Shown piece by piece: positions 34,079 through 42,274 of a stretch of DNA of 64,000 nt; position 1 is the first letter of the stretch; each line of letters opens with the position of its first letter. The DNA lies in contig NZ_JARXXA010000017.1 in assembly GCF_029892785.1 (NCBI RefSeq), positions 1-64,000 on the forward strand, given 5' to 3'. Under the pieces are notes generated by a model. That model saw only the letters and a list, made by a program, of their open reading frames with translations. It was not told the DNA's origin and did no database searches. The translations under genes were made by a program, and so were the position numbers. The stretch comes from Parabacteroides sp. PH5-46. Lineage in GTDB: Bacteria > Bacteroidota > Bacteroidia > Bacteroidales > Tannerellaceae.

Positions 34079-34086
34079 CAAATATA
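34079..34086 (-). promoter_or_regulatory. Candidate -7 box for the MalY-type gene
   Basis: The minus strand reads TATATTTG, 28 bases upstream of the start at 34051. It diverges from the DUF3108 promoter 10 bases away. Confidence 0.5.
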
Positions 34087-34096
34087 TAAATCTTTT

Positions 34097-34104
34097 TATA
34101 TTTG
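34097..34104 (+). promoter_or_regulatory. Candidate -7 box for the DUF3108 gene
   Basis: The plus strand reads TATATTTG, 23 bases before the ATG at 34128. The whole divergent intergenic region is only 76 bases. Confidence 0.5.
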
Positions 34105-34127
34105 TAAGATATATAACTTTTGAAACG

Positions 34128-34919
34128 ATGACTTTTAGATATATAATCTTATTTTTCTCACTCGTGTTTGCCTGGCAGATAAGCGCCCAGTGCAGAGTAG
34201 ACAACAACACCTTCCAGGCAGGGGAAGACCTGAGGTATGATATGTATTTCAAATACGGGCTTATCAACGCAAAGGCCGGAAATACCTCCTTACGGGTGAC
34301 AAATGAAAAGTACAACAACAAGGATGCCTTGAAAATGACATTGATGGCCAAATCCTCGGGAGTAGTGAAGTCGGTTTTCTCATTGGCAGACACGCTTTCC
34401 TGCATTATGTCCAAGGATCTTGTTCCGTTAGCTTATCTAAAGAATGCTTTTGAGAACGACGACTATACCATTGAAAAGGCGACATACAGCTACGAAGGCG
34501 AAAAGGTGCATATCAAGACATCACGCGTACGAAACGATATCCTGCGCTTCGACGAAAATCTAACATCAGCCTCTTGCATCTACGACATGCTGAGCATAGT
34601 GTATTATGCCCGTACCCTTGACTATTCCACGATGAAAGAAGGGCAGAAAACAAATGTAGCTTTTCTGTCAGGAAAACGAATGGAAAATATGGATATCGTA
34701 TATCAGGGGACAGAGGCCATGAAAGCCAATGACGGAAACAAATACGACTGTATCAAGCTGGTATTAATCATAAACGGTGAAGTCTTTGAAGACCAGAAAG
34801 AGGCAATGAAAGTGTATATTACCAACGATCCCAACCGCATCCCTGTACGTATCGATTCTAAGCTAAAGGTGGGCTCTACCCGCGCCATCCTTAAAAGCTA
34901 CCAGGGCTTAAAATACTAA
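34128..34919 (+). CDS. DUF3108 exported protein
   Basis: A 263-residue DUF3108 protein. A signal peptide (residues 1-20, ending in ISAQC) precedes an all-beta periplasmic domain. Family features are the FQAGEDLRYDMYFKYGLINA start, the AGNTSLRV strand and the C-terminal NDPNRIPVRIDSKLKVGSTR segment. The function is unknown; the family is exported and conserved in Bacteroidetes. Its stop overlaps the end of the convergent phosphatase gene by 4 bases. Confidence 0.9.
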   Translation: MTFRYIILFFSLVFAWQISAQCRVDNNTFQAGEDLRYDMYFKYGLINAKAGNTSLRVTNEKYNNKDALKMTLMAKSSGVVKSVFSLADTLSCIMSKDLVPLAYLKNAFENDDYTIEKATYSYEGEKVHIKTSRVRNDILRFDENLTSASCIYDMLSIVYYARTLDYSTMKEGQKTNVAFLSGKRMENMDIVYQGTEAMKANDGNKYDCIKLVLIINGEVFEDQKEAMKVYITNDPNRIPVRIDSKLKVGSTRAILKSYQGLKY

Positions 34920-35578
34920 GAAGCCGGATATAACTTATACGGTTTTACATCCCAGGCCGTACATGTCCAGAACGGCTCATTGTCTTCTTTTTCAAAAACA
35001 CAAACGCCTCCTGTGGCAACCTTTATCTCATGCTCTTGAGTGAATTTCTCAAAATCTCCGGTCAGATACGGGGCGAAGCGGAGTATTCCGTTACTACTAA
35101 CCAGTAATACCGTCTGATGAGCGGGATCTGATGCTACTTTTGCAGCGAAATCTTCCCAGGTCCGGATAATTTGCTGAGGATTTACATGCCAGCCGTCCGG
35201 CACGATTGCTTCCTTATTCCAGGCGTCTATAATGGCTTTTCCTTTAGCTATATCGCCAGCGCCCAAGCGCATCATTACTTCTTCTTCCGTGCGATTTTCG
35301 TCTACGCCATAGTCTATTTCAACAAAATCGACCAAGGGGATTACGGATGTTTGCAGACCCATTACCTGAACGGCTAGTTCTGCAGTCTGCTTCGTACGTA
35401 ACAGAGGCGCTGCGTAAACGGTGTCTGGAATCAGGTTGTTTTCTTTTAAATATATCCCGATGCTCCTTGCTCGGTGCTCTTCTACCAATGGCAGATCTGT
35501 CTTAGCTCCCACTCTTGTGGGAGTCTCTCCCGGACGGAACGTATTCCCGTGACGGGCTATGATTATCTTTCTTCGCAT
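34916..35578 (-). CDS. Histidine phosphatase-superfamily protein
   Basis: A 220-residue phosphoglycerate-mutase-like phosphatase. The phospho-acceptor histidine is in IIIARHGNTFRPGETPTR (R9-H10-G11). The YAAPLLRTKQTAEL segment gives the second arginine. VLLVSSNGILRFAPYL replaces the usual HGG/SHG motif with SSNG, so the second catalytic histidine appears to be missing. Substrate unknown. It overlaps kdsB by 16 bp and may act in the same sugar-nucleotide context, but that is inference. Confidence 0.88.
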   Translation of the reverse strand: MRRKIIIARHGNTFRPGETPTRVGAKTDLPLVEEHRARSIGIYLKENNLIPDTVYAAPLLRTKQTAELAVQVMGLQTSVIPLVDFVEIDYGVDENRTEEEVMMRLGAGDIAKGKAIIDAWNKEAIVPDGWHVNPQQIIRTWEDFAAKVASDPAHQTVLLVSSNGILRFAPYLTGDFEKFTQEHEIKVATGGVCVFEKEDNEPFWTCTAWDVKPYKLYPAS

Positions 35579-36393
35579 AACTCTCCAAATTCGGCAATTA
35601 GTTGTTCCGCTCTAGCTACATCTTCCGGGCTGTCAACTCCCGACATAGACTTCCGGCCTCTATAATCGACTTCCACCATTTTCACAAGTATCCTATTGTG
35701 TAGGAAACGCATCTGTTCAAGACCTTCGGGCAATTCGTAGGGCGAAGGTTCTTCTTCAAAATAGTTCTTCAGCGCATCATACGTGTAGGCATACAGGCCG
35801 ATATGCCTGCGTACGGGAGACTTATCCAACAAATCCCTCAGTTTCTCTTCTTTCCGAATAGCCGGGATGATCATCTTGCTAAACGCCAAAGCATAGCCAA
35901 ACTTATCCACCAGAACGGTAGTTCCCGAATAAGGGGTTGATTGTTTGGCTTCTTTCATCCGGTCATATTCTTCCCAAGACAAGTGCAGGCAGGGAGTAAA
36001 GACCTGTGCTTCCTTATCTTTTTCCCAACTATCTATCAACTGGTCGATAAACCAGGGAGGGCATAATGGATTATCTCCTTGCAAATTTATGATAAACTCA
36101 GGAGCGTACTCCATCGGTTGAACAGCATCCCAGCAACGCTCTGTTCCACTTTTACATGTCTCGGAAGTCATCGTTACCGGAATATGGTGCAAAGTGCAAA
36201 AGTCTACAATTTTATCATCATCCGTTGCCACCACATAGCTGCACGATTCATGCTTACGGGCTACAGATTCAGCTATTTCGGCTACGCGCTTTATCATTTC
36301 CTTTCCGGCTATTTTTACCAGCGGTTTACCCGGGAGCCTCGTACTGGCATAGCGGGCAGGAATTACAATCAGTATTTTATGTTGTTTCATCAT
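35563..36393 (-). CDS. kdsB: 3-deoxy-manno-octulosonate cytidylyltransferase
   Basis: Activates Kdo with CTP for lipopolysaccharide core synthesis. The N-terminal nucleotide-binding IPARYASTRLPGKPLVKIAG, the VATDDDKI segment and NLQGDNPLCPP (metal-binding aspartate) are all present, as is HIGLYAYTYDAL with RFLHNRILVKMVEVDY near the end. The 276 residues are slightly longer than typical because of a C-terminal extension. ATG codons at residues 1 and 2 are equivalent starts. A -7 box lies 20 bases upstream. Confidence 0.95.
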   Translation of the reverse strand: MMKQHKILIVIPARYASTRLPGKPLVKIAGKEMIKRVAEIAESVARKHESCSYVVATDDDKIVDFCTLHHIPVTMTSETCKSGTERCWDAVQPMEYAPEFIINLQGDNPLCPPWFIDQLIDSWEKDKEAQVFTPCLHLSWEEYDRMKEAKQSTPYSGTTVLVDKFGYALAFSKMIIPAIRKEEKLRDLLDKSPVRRHIGLYAYTYDALKNYFEEEPSPYELPEGLEQMRFLHNRILVKMVEVDYRGRKSMSGVDSPEDVARAEQLIAEFGELCEER

Positions 36394-36412
36394 GATCCGG
36401 AAGTTTGTTACG

Positions 36413-36420
36413 CAAAGATA
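36413..36420 (-). promoter_or_regulatory. Candidate -7 box for kdsB
   Basis: The minus strand reads TATCTTTG, 20 bases upstream of kdsB. It probably also serves the overlapping phosphatase gene. Confidence 0.5.
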
Positions 36421-36441
36421 TTCATTATTTCAGACAAACCT

Positions 36442-37671
36442 TTATTCGGCCTCACGATCCTCCGGTTCCAGATCGACAGCTTCTCCTAGAAGGTCTACAG
36501 CTTTTTCTTGGGGAAGCTCCTGAACAGCACGTAGTTTTTTCTCTATAGCTCTTGATCTTACTCCAGCTGCGTCTATCACATTTGTAGCAGCTTGTAGTTT
36601 TCTCTTTGTATCGTCTAAGAGTCTTCCAAACCTGCCAAATTCGGTTTTTACGGCTCCAAGGATTTCCCATACTTCGCTTGATCGCTTCTCTATGGCTAAT
36701 GTCTTGAATCCCATCTGTAAGCTACTCAGAAAGGCTACCAGATTGGTTGGTCCAACGACCGTAACCCTGTAATCCCTTTGCAGAACTTCAAAAAGGCCTG
36801 TACGCCTCAATATTTCAGCATAAAGCCCTTCTGTGGGGACAAACATAATGGCAAAGTCTGTTGTCACCGGAGGGTTTATGTATTTGCTTCTTATATCCTT
36901 GGCATTCTTCTTTACTGAATTTTCAAACTGCTTGGAGATAGCGTCTACCTCTTTGGAGTTTAAGTCGCTAATATTCTCGTACACATCCAGCAAGCGCTGG
37001 TAGTCTTCTGTTGGAAACTTTGAGTCGATAGGAAGCAGAAGTGATTGGTCGTCATTGTTCTTTCCGGGAAGTTTAATCGCGTATTCCACCCGCTCCTGGC
37101 TACCTTTCTTCACGGCAGCATTATGTTCGTACTGTTCGGCAGAGAGTATCTGCTCCAGAATAGCGCCCAACTGTATCTCGCCTAAATTTCCACGGGTTTT
37201 GACATTCGTAAGTACCTTCTTCAGATCACCTACCCCTGAGGCCAGGGTTTGCATTTCTCCAAGTCCACGATGTACCTGTTCCAGCCGATCGCTTATCATT
37301 TTAAACGACTCGTTGAAACGCTTCTCTACCGTTTCCTGAAGTTTTTCATCCACTGTTTTACGCATCTCCTCCAAGCGCTTGTTGTTATCGTCTTGAATGC
37401 TCCTTAGTTTACTCTCAACGGTTTCGCGTATCTCCTTTAGGGAGGTAGCTTGTTCCACCCGGTTATCCTTCAACGATTGGCGGCTTTCGTCCCTGTTGCG
37501 GCTAAACTCATCACGTATCAGAGGATCAATCCTGCGCAGTTCCGCATTCATCTCAATCAGCTTATTCTTGAACCCTCCAAGATTACTCCTACTCCCTATT
37601 AAAGTCAATATAATATTAATAAGCCCAATAGCTATCAGACCTACCAACAAGAAAAAAGTCGTTATATCCAT
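36442..37671 (-). CDS. rmuC: RmuC-family DNA recombination protein
   Basis: A 409-residue RmuC-type protein. An N-terminal membrane anchor (ITTFFLLVGLIAIGLINIIL) precedes a long charged coiled coil (about 25-130). The RmuC domain follows, with LPGKNNDDQSLLLPIDSKFP, FAIMFVPTEGLYAEILR and VVGPTNLVAFLSSLQMGFKT. In E. coli RmuC limits inversions at short repeats; a nuclease-like fold has been proposed. I chose the ATG at 37671 (MDITTFF) over 37686 because the -7 box at 37697-37704 would leave almost no leader for the longer start. Confidence 0.93.
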   Translation of the reverse strand: MDITTFFLLVGLIAIGLINIILTLIGSRSNLGGFKNKLIEMNAELRRIDPLIRDEFSRNRDESRQSLKDNRVEQATSLKEIRETVESKLRSIQDDNNKRLEEMRKTVDEKLQETVEKRFNESFKMISDRLEQVHRGLGEMQTLASGVGDLKKVLTNVKTRGNLGEIQLGAILEQILSAEQYEHNAAVKKGSQERVEYAIKLPGKNNDDQSLLLPIDSKFPTEDYQRLLDVYENISDLNSKEVDAISKQFENSVKKNAKDIRSKYINPPVTTDFAIMFVPTEGLYAEILRRTGLFEVLQRDYRVTVVGPTNLVAFLSSLQMGFKTLAIEKRSSEVWEILGAVKTEFGRFGRLLDDTKRKLQAATNVIDAAGVRSRAIEKKLRAVQELPQEKAVDLLGEAVDLEPEDREAE

Positions 37672-37696
37672 TGTACAATTCATCATTCTAATCTCA

Positions 37697-37704
37697 CAAA
37701 AATA
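37697..37704 (-). promoter_or_regulatory. Candidate -7 box for rmuC
   Basis: The minus strand reads TATTTTTG, 26 bases upstream of the chosen rmuC start at 37671. Confidence 0.5.
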
Positions 37705-37735
37705 CGTATATATTTTGGCTAAAACTTATTTAGCG

Positions 37736-37743
37736 TATTTTTG
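37736..37743 (+). promoter_or_regulatory. Candidate promoter for the TPR-CPBP gene pair
   Basis: The plus strand reads TATTTTTG, 45 bases before the TPR gene. A TTTTGG lies about 19 bases further upstream, near the spacing expected for the -33 TTTG element, which makes this one of the better promoter candidates here. Confidence 0.6.
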
Positions 37744-37787
37744 TCTAACTTATTATTTGTCTAACCTATTAATGTAAAAGATAACAA

Positions 37788-38606
37788 ATGGAAAACACCT
37801 TTCACGACACGAACAACAACACCAACAGTTATTTCCCCGAAATAGCAGCAGATCTTAATAATACGGCAAAAGCCCTTATAGCAGAAGAAAAGTATGAAGA
37901 GGCATTGGCGAGTTTCAAAAAAGCGGAAATTCTCTATCGGCATGCTTCTAAGAATAATTTGGAACATTTGTCTGATTATGTCACTGTATTAAGTAATATG
38001 GGTTTTTTGCATCAGGCAATGGATGAATACGATGAGGCCTTTGAAAAATATGAAAAGGTTCTATCCATCCGAAACTCATTAACACCAGAAGAAAAATCTC
38101 TAGTTCATTTGCCTGATACTGAAAAAATAATGAATGCTCTGACAGCAATGTCTTATTCCCTGAATGAACAAGCATCCCATCACAGGATGAAAGGGGAAAT
38201 CGACGAAGGTTTGGAGAAGGCTCAAAAAGCCTTGTCAATGTGCCGGTTGCTTGTCAGTAATAATCCTAAGCCCTATTTGATCTTTCTGGCAACGCTCCTC
38301 AATGATCTGGCCATTCTACACACTGCAAAAGCGGAGCATCATGAAGAGGCCCTGTCTGAGTTTAACGAAGCATTGACAATTTTCCGGTCACAAGCAAAAG
38401 AAAATCCTCAGGATCACCTACCCAGTGTTGCTGCATGCCTTATAGGTCTGAGTGCCTTTTATATAAATGCAGTCCCTGACAAAACACAATCAATCATGTA
38501 TGCCAAAGAAGGCATTGAAATCATGAATGACTTTCCAGCTCTTTCAACATTAGATCCCTATCGAGAATGTGCCACTCAGATTCTCCAGGAACATCAGAAA
38601 CAATAA
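37788..38606 (+). CDS. Tetratricopeptide-repeat protein
   Basis: A 272-residue, all-helical TPR protein. Repeats are visible as YEEALASFKKAEILYRHASK (about residues 43-62), YDEAFEKYEKVLSIRNSL (about 83-100), IDEGLEKAQKALSMCRLL (about 142-159) and HEEALSEFNEALTIFRSQ (about 188-205). No signal peptide, so it should be a cytoplasmic scaffold. It is followed 27 bases later by a membrane protease gene on the same strand, so the two probably form one transcript. Partner proteins are unknown. Confidence 0.88.
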   Translation: MENTFHDTNNNTNSYFPEIAADLNNTAKALIAEEKYEEALASFKKAEILYRHASKNNLEHLSDYVTVLSNMGFLHQAMDEYDEAFEKYEKVLSIRNSLTPEEKSLVHLPDTEKIMNALTAMSYSLNEQASHHRMKGEIDEGLEKAQKALSMCRLLVSNNPKPYLIFLATLLNDLAILHTAKAEHHEEALSEFNEALTIFRSQAKENPQDHLPSVAACLIGLSAFYINAVPDKTQSIMYAKEGIEIMNDFPALSTLDPYRECATQILQEHQKQ

Positions 38607-38633
38607 ATATAAAAAACAATAACTATATACATT

Positions 38634-39467
38634 ATGAAAGACGTACCTTTTGTTGCACGAGTACTTGTGACTTTATTGAAATTACTACTTTTCGGGATTG
38701 TATTTTCTCTCATATCAGGGATACTAATATTGCCTTTTGTTATATTTGGAGAGAAGAGTATTGAATCTATAGATCCTTTGATATCTGTTTACGCACAGCT
38801 GATTGCCACATTAATTACCATCTTTATTTTTTATCGTTTCAATAAGAAGAAGATGACAGATTTGGGCTTTTCGCTTCGGGGACACGTGAAGGAGTTCTGG
38901 ACAGGCTCTGGCATTGCCATAGTCATCATGCTTATATCTTTTGGCATTCTATTATTGTTCAAACAGATAGGAGCAGAGGCTAATGCATTTGATGTAGGGG
39001 CTTTTCTTTCTGCTCTTGTACTGTTTATCGGAGTTGCGGTTTTTGAGGAAGTGCTCTGCCGGGGATATATACTGGGCACTCTGATGGATTCAATGAATAA
39101 GTATGCCGCTTTGATTATTTCGTCGGCTATTTTTGCACTCATGCATTTGCCCAACAATCATATAGCGCCGCTGCCGGTATTCAACCTCTTCCTGGCAGGT
39201 ATATTGCTAGGCTCCGCATATATTTATACGCGTAATTTATGGTTTCCGATTGGCATGCACTTGTTCTGGAACTTTACGCAAGGCACACTTTTGGGCTTCA
39301 ACGTAAGCGGACAGGAAATCTATAGCATTCTTCGTTTGGAATATCCGGAGAACAACTTCTTCAATGGCGGGGCTTTCGGGCTAGAAGGATCTTTTCTGAT
39401 TTCGGCATTCAGTATTGCCGCTATCGTACTCGTACTAAGGCATTACAAATCCATTTCACAGGAATAA
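38634..39467 (+). CDS. CPBP-family intramembrane metalloprotease
   Basis: A 277-residue membrane protein with about eight hydrophobic helices. The CPBP/Abi catalytic motifs are intact: EExxxR in FEEVLCRGYILGTL, FxxxH in IFALMHLPNN, and the HxxxN segment MHLFWNFTQGTLLG. Members include Rce1-like prenyl-protein proteases and bacteriocin self-immunity proteins; the substrate cannot be told from sequence. A terminator follows directly. Confidence 0.92.
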   Translation: MKDVPFVARVLVTLLKLLLFGIVFSLISGILILPFVIFGEKSIESIDPLISVYAQLIATLITIFIFYRFNKKKMTDLGFSLRGHVKEFWTGSGIAIVIMLISFGILLLFKQIGAEANAFDVGAFLSALVLFIGVAVFEEVLCRGYILGTLMDSMNKYAALIISSAIFALMHLPNNHIAPLPVFNLFLAGILLGSAYIYTRNLWFPIGMHLFWNFTQGTLLGFNVSGQEIYSILRLEYPENNFFNGGAFGLEGSFLISAFSIAAIVLVLRHYKSISQE

Positions 39468-39471
39468 AAAA

Positions 39472-39517
39472 GGCAGCATCAGTATAATTCAAATACCTGA
39501 TGCTACCTCTCTTTTTT
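39472..39517 (+). terminator. Terminator after the CPBP gene
   Basis: GGCAGCATCAG (39472-39482) pairs with CTGATGCTACC (39497-39507), with a single mismatch, and is followed by CTCTTTTTT. Confidence 0.75.
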
Positions 39518-39528
39518 CATGATAAAAG

Positions 39529-39620
39529 AATCGCGCCACATATGTCACGCGATCGATTTACATATGTGTTTCGATCACTCCACATATGTGTTTTGATCGT
39601 TCTACATATGTCACGCGATT
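39529..39620. repeat. Palindrome array B: four ACATATGT units at 22-bp period
   Basis: The octamer palindrome ACATATGT occurs at 39538, 39560, 39582 and 39604, exactly 22 bp apart. The linkers share GATC (39551, 39573 and 39595), with AATC at 39529 and GATT at 39617 in the same register. The outer two units share the right half-site GTCACGCGAT; the inner two share GTGTTT. The array fills the gap between the CPBP terminator and the end of the leftward GH10-like gene. It is the same design as arrays A and C but with a different core palindrome. Confidence 0.9.
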
Positions 39621-39627
39621 CTTTTTA

Positions 39628-41022
39628 TTACAATTTATACTTCTCGAAAGACGTATTCTCCGGCTTTACATCCCATCCGGAAATGATTCCACCGTAGAAA
39701 TAGAATGTAACGTCGAATGCTACATTGCTTGCTTTGTCTAGTACCTGATAGCATACTGTTGTGCCATACTCGTCTGTTACTTTGTATTCGCCTAAATCAA
39801 GCTTTTCGGGCTGCGCCTTATTTTCCAGACTTAAGGCCTTGAGCATACGTGCTTGAATCAGCTTCATGATACCTTCGTTCTTGAAGGGATCAATATTCAC
39901 GGTTGTACGGGCTTGCACAGGGTTTCCTTTGTGTTCGGCACGAACGGCTTTTACACTATCCGTATAGGCCTTGAACTGTGCCCGCACTTCCGGTGAGCGC
40001 AGGCTTCCAACTGTAAAGATAGCAATACCCTCTGCCCCATTATTCAATGCTTCATTCATGCAGTCAAACATCATCGGGCCATTGGAAGCCATCATCCCGC
40101 AATACAGAGTAGTATTAGGATTTTTATCCTTTACGTTCTCTATTGTACAGTCGGATATAAAGCTCACATCTTCGGTATAGAAGTTATGGTATACCATCGG
40201 GAATACGATATCCAGGTTCCATTTGCCCCAGTCCTGGCGAACCATCCGCTTAGACATCTTAGGCGTAGGGAACGGAGAGGCAGCCATCACTTTTCCGTAC
40301 GAATGAACTACTTCGGCAATCTCGTTGGCTACTTCCGTGATCTGGTCGCAGCGGAACTGCAGCCACAGATCGTCGGCAGACGGGTCTTCCTGCTCACGCG
40401 GATCGTAGCCATGTTTCGCCTTGAAAGCTTCAATCATCGCCGGATGATAGCCATAGTCCCACTCGGGATACTCACGGTCTTGTACAATTCCGTAACGAGG
40501 CCACAGGGTAGTAGGCAGAATCACGTCTACAAAGCGGTGATAGTCGATAGCGATACCATTAAGCCCTTCTACTTCGCAATAGGCTTTGATTTTCTCGCGG
40601 ATGTGTTGGCGTACTTCAGGGAGGATGGGGCACATGAATTTATAATAATTCACATACGCTTTTGTATCCGCCAGGCTCTCTCCTTTGCGGTTTACACTGA
40701 ACCATTCGGGATGTTCTTTCAGGATTCTTTCCCGATCGTGCTCCAGGTTCATCGTCCATAACCAGGCATATACTTCAAGCCCGTGTTTATGTGCAATTGG
40801 AATGGCTTTACGGTAATCGTCGGGCGTTGGCGCATTCAGCATTACGCCTTCAATTCCCGTCTCTTTCATAACGACGCAAACCGAGTCGAAATTCATCGTT
40901 GGGCGATAGTCCAACCATGTCCAGAACATCGGATACTTAGATACTGGCTCTTCTTTTTTTTCTGTACAGGAAAGCATTCCCACAGCTACCAGCAATAACA
41001 AAACAATTTTCAGATTTCTCAT
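39628..41022 (-). CDS. GH10-like / DUF187-type lipoprotein glycosidase (putative)
   Basis: A 464-residue predicted surface or periplasmic lipoprotein, with lipobox MLSC and lipidated C19. The body is a TIM-barrel-like protein resembling the family-10-like glycosylhydrolases (FenI/DUF187 group). Features are MFWTWLDYRPTMNFDSVCVV, GLEVYAWLWTMN, GLNGIAIDYHRF with a D in the beta-strand-end position, and DIVFPMVYHNFY. The GH10-like assignment is by resemblance; specificity is unknown. It is the last gene of PUL 1 and lies 25 bases after the DUF5009 gene. Confidence 0.8.
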   Translation of the reverse strand: MRNLKIVLLLLVAVGMLSCTEKKEEPVSKYPMFWTWLDYRPTMNFDSVCVVMKETGIEGVMLNAPTPDDYRKAIPIAHKHGLEVYAWLWTMNLEHDRERILKEHPEWFSVNRKGESLADTKAYVNYYKFMCPILPEVRQHIREKIKAYCEVEGLNGIAIDYHRFVDVILPTTLWPRYGIVQDREYPEWDYGYHPAMIEAFKAKHGYDPREQEDPSADDLWLQFRCDQITEVANEIAEVVHSYGKVMAASPFPTPKMSKRMVRQDWGKWNLDIVFPMVYHNFYTEDVSFISDCTIENVKDKNPNTTLYCGMMASNGPMMFDCMNEALNNGAEGIAIFTVGSLRSPEVRAQFKAYTDSVKAVRAEHKGNPVQARTTVNIDPFKNEGIMKLIQARMLKALSLENKAQPEKLDLGEYKVTDEYGTTVCYQVLDKASNVAFDVTFYFYGGIISGWDVKPENTSFEKYKL

Positions 41023-41047
41023 ATTTCATTAATTATATATTATCTAA

Positions 41048-42268
41048 CTATATCTTTAACTTTATGTAAACACGTCCCAGCAGATACGTCACGCCTATAA
41101 TGACAAAGGCGAAACAGAGGCAATTAACAATCCCCATGAATCCGTGCGTAAACCAATCCGGCAATATAATCCCCGTTAGGTCAGCCAGTCCGTAAGAAAC
41201 ATAAGGTATCAGATACGTGGTGAGCGTAGCCGTACCAGCCGGCTTGATGATATCGAACCAGGAAGCCTTGCCCGCATTTGCCAGCCAGGTAAGCAGAGCA
41301 TACATGGCAACAGCTATAGCCGTAACATAAAAGACAAAAGGAGGAGTAGCGCCTATCTTCGCCAATATCCAGAAGTTCCGGGAAATAAACCCGGCTAGGA
41401 ATAATACAGCGACAGTTACAAGCACAAATATGATTTTCTTACGAGTAGCCACTTGCGAGTACTTGGTACTTATCAGCGACAAAATCACACCTCCCATTGT
41501 AAAGGCCGGCAAAGCTCCGTTTCCTATATGCAGGATACCTAAGAAATCGTTATAGAAGTTAGGGCGTGGCAAATTCAGGATAGCCGTAGCCCCAAACTCT
41601 TCCCTCATCCTTGAACCCAGGATACAGATAATGACAAACACAAACCATATAGGGATCAATTTCTTCAGATTATCACGTGTAAACACATAGATAACAGCAC
41701 ACAAGAGGTACGTCCAGCCGATAGAGCCCAGAATACCCCAATGAGCACCAAAAACACCCTCCTTCGGATTGCGGAAAGTAATTGCCAGATAGATCAGAAT
41801 GATTGTCCCCAACACTTTCAGCCCAGTGTAAAGCCTTTTTCTGTTAGGATCTTCTGTGCGTGGATATTGGTTCCATATACAGATAAAGCCTATCACCATC
41901 AAGATCCAATATACCCCGATCTTATAACTAACATCCGGATGCAAACGAGCTTCGGAATTAGTGATAAAAGCGCCCATCACGAGCAATGCAAATGTACGGG
42001 AGAGGATATGTCCTATTGTTGATTCTCCCGAAAATCCTTTGCTGTACCTGCGTTCGATGGCAAAAGGGATTGACATCCCAACCACGAACAGGAAGCAGGG
42101 GAATACTACATCTGCCAGCCCCATAAAGTCCTCCCCCCACTTGGCATGCTCCAGCCAATGAGGGACATCATGTATCTTCCAGAAATCGTTGACAAAGATC
42201 ATCACAAACATAGTGAGTGCCCGCAACAGATCTATGCCTACATTTCTTTGCGTAAAGTCCGTTTTCAT
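41048..42268 (-). CDS. DUF5009 membrane protein (acyltransferase-like)
   Basis: A 406-residue polytopic membrane protein with about ten to twelve helices. The start, RNVGIDLLRALTMFVMIFVN, and the FPCFLFVVGMSIPFAIERRY segment match DUF5009, the group related to NagX and heparan-alpha-glucosaminide N-acetyltransferase. Such proteins are common in Bacteroidetes PULs and are suspected of acetylating or transporting sugars at the inner membrane. It starts 6 bases after the GH9 stop, inside PUL 1. Confidence 0.87.
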   Translation of the reverse strand: MKTDFTQRNVGIDLLRALTMFVMIFVNDFWKIHDVPHWLEHAKWGEDFMGLADVVFPCFLFVVGMSIPFAIERRYSKGFSGESTIGHILSRTFALLVMGAFITNSEARLHPDVSYKIGVYWILMVIGFICIWNQYPRTEDPNRKRLYTGLKVLGTIILIYLAITFRNPKEGVFGAHWGILGSIGWTYLLCAVIYVFTRDNLKKLIPIWFVFVIICILGSRMREEFGATAILNLPRPNFYNDFLGILHIGNGALPAFTMGGVILSLISTKYSQVATRKKIIFVLVTVAVLFLAGFISRNFWILAKIGATPPFVFYVTAIAVAMYALLTWLANAGKASWFDIIKPAGTATLTTYLIPYVSYGLADLTGIILPDWFTHGFMGIVNCLCFAFVIIGVTYLLGRVYIKLKI

Positions 42269-42274
42269 AAAACA

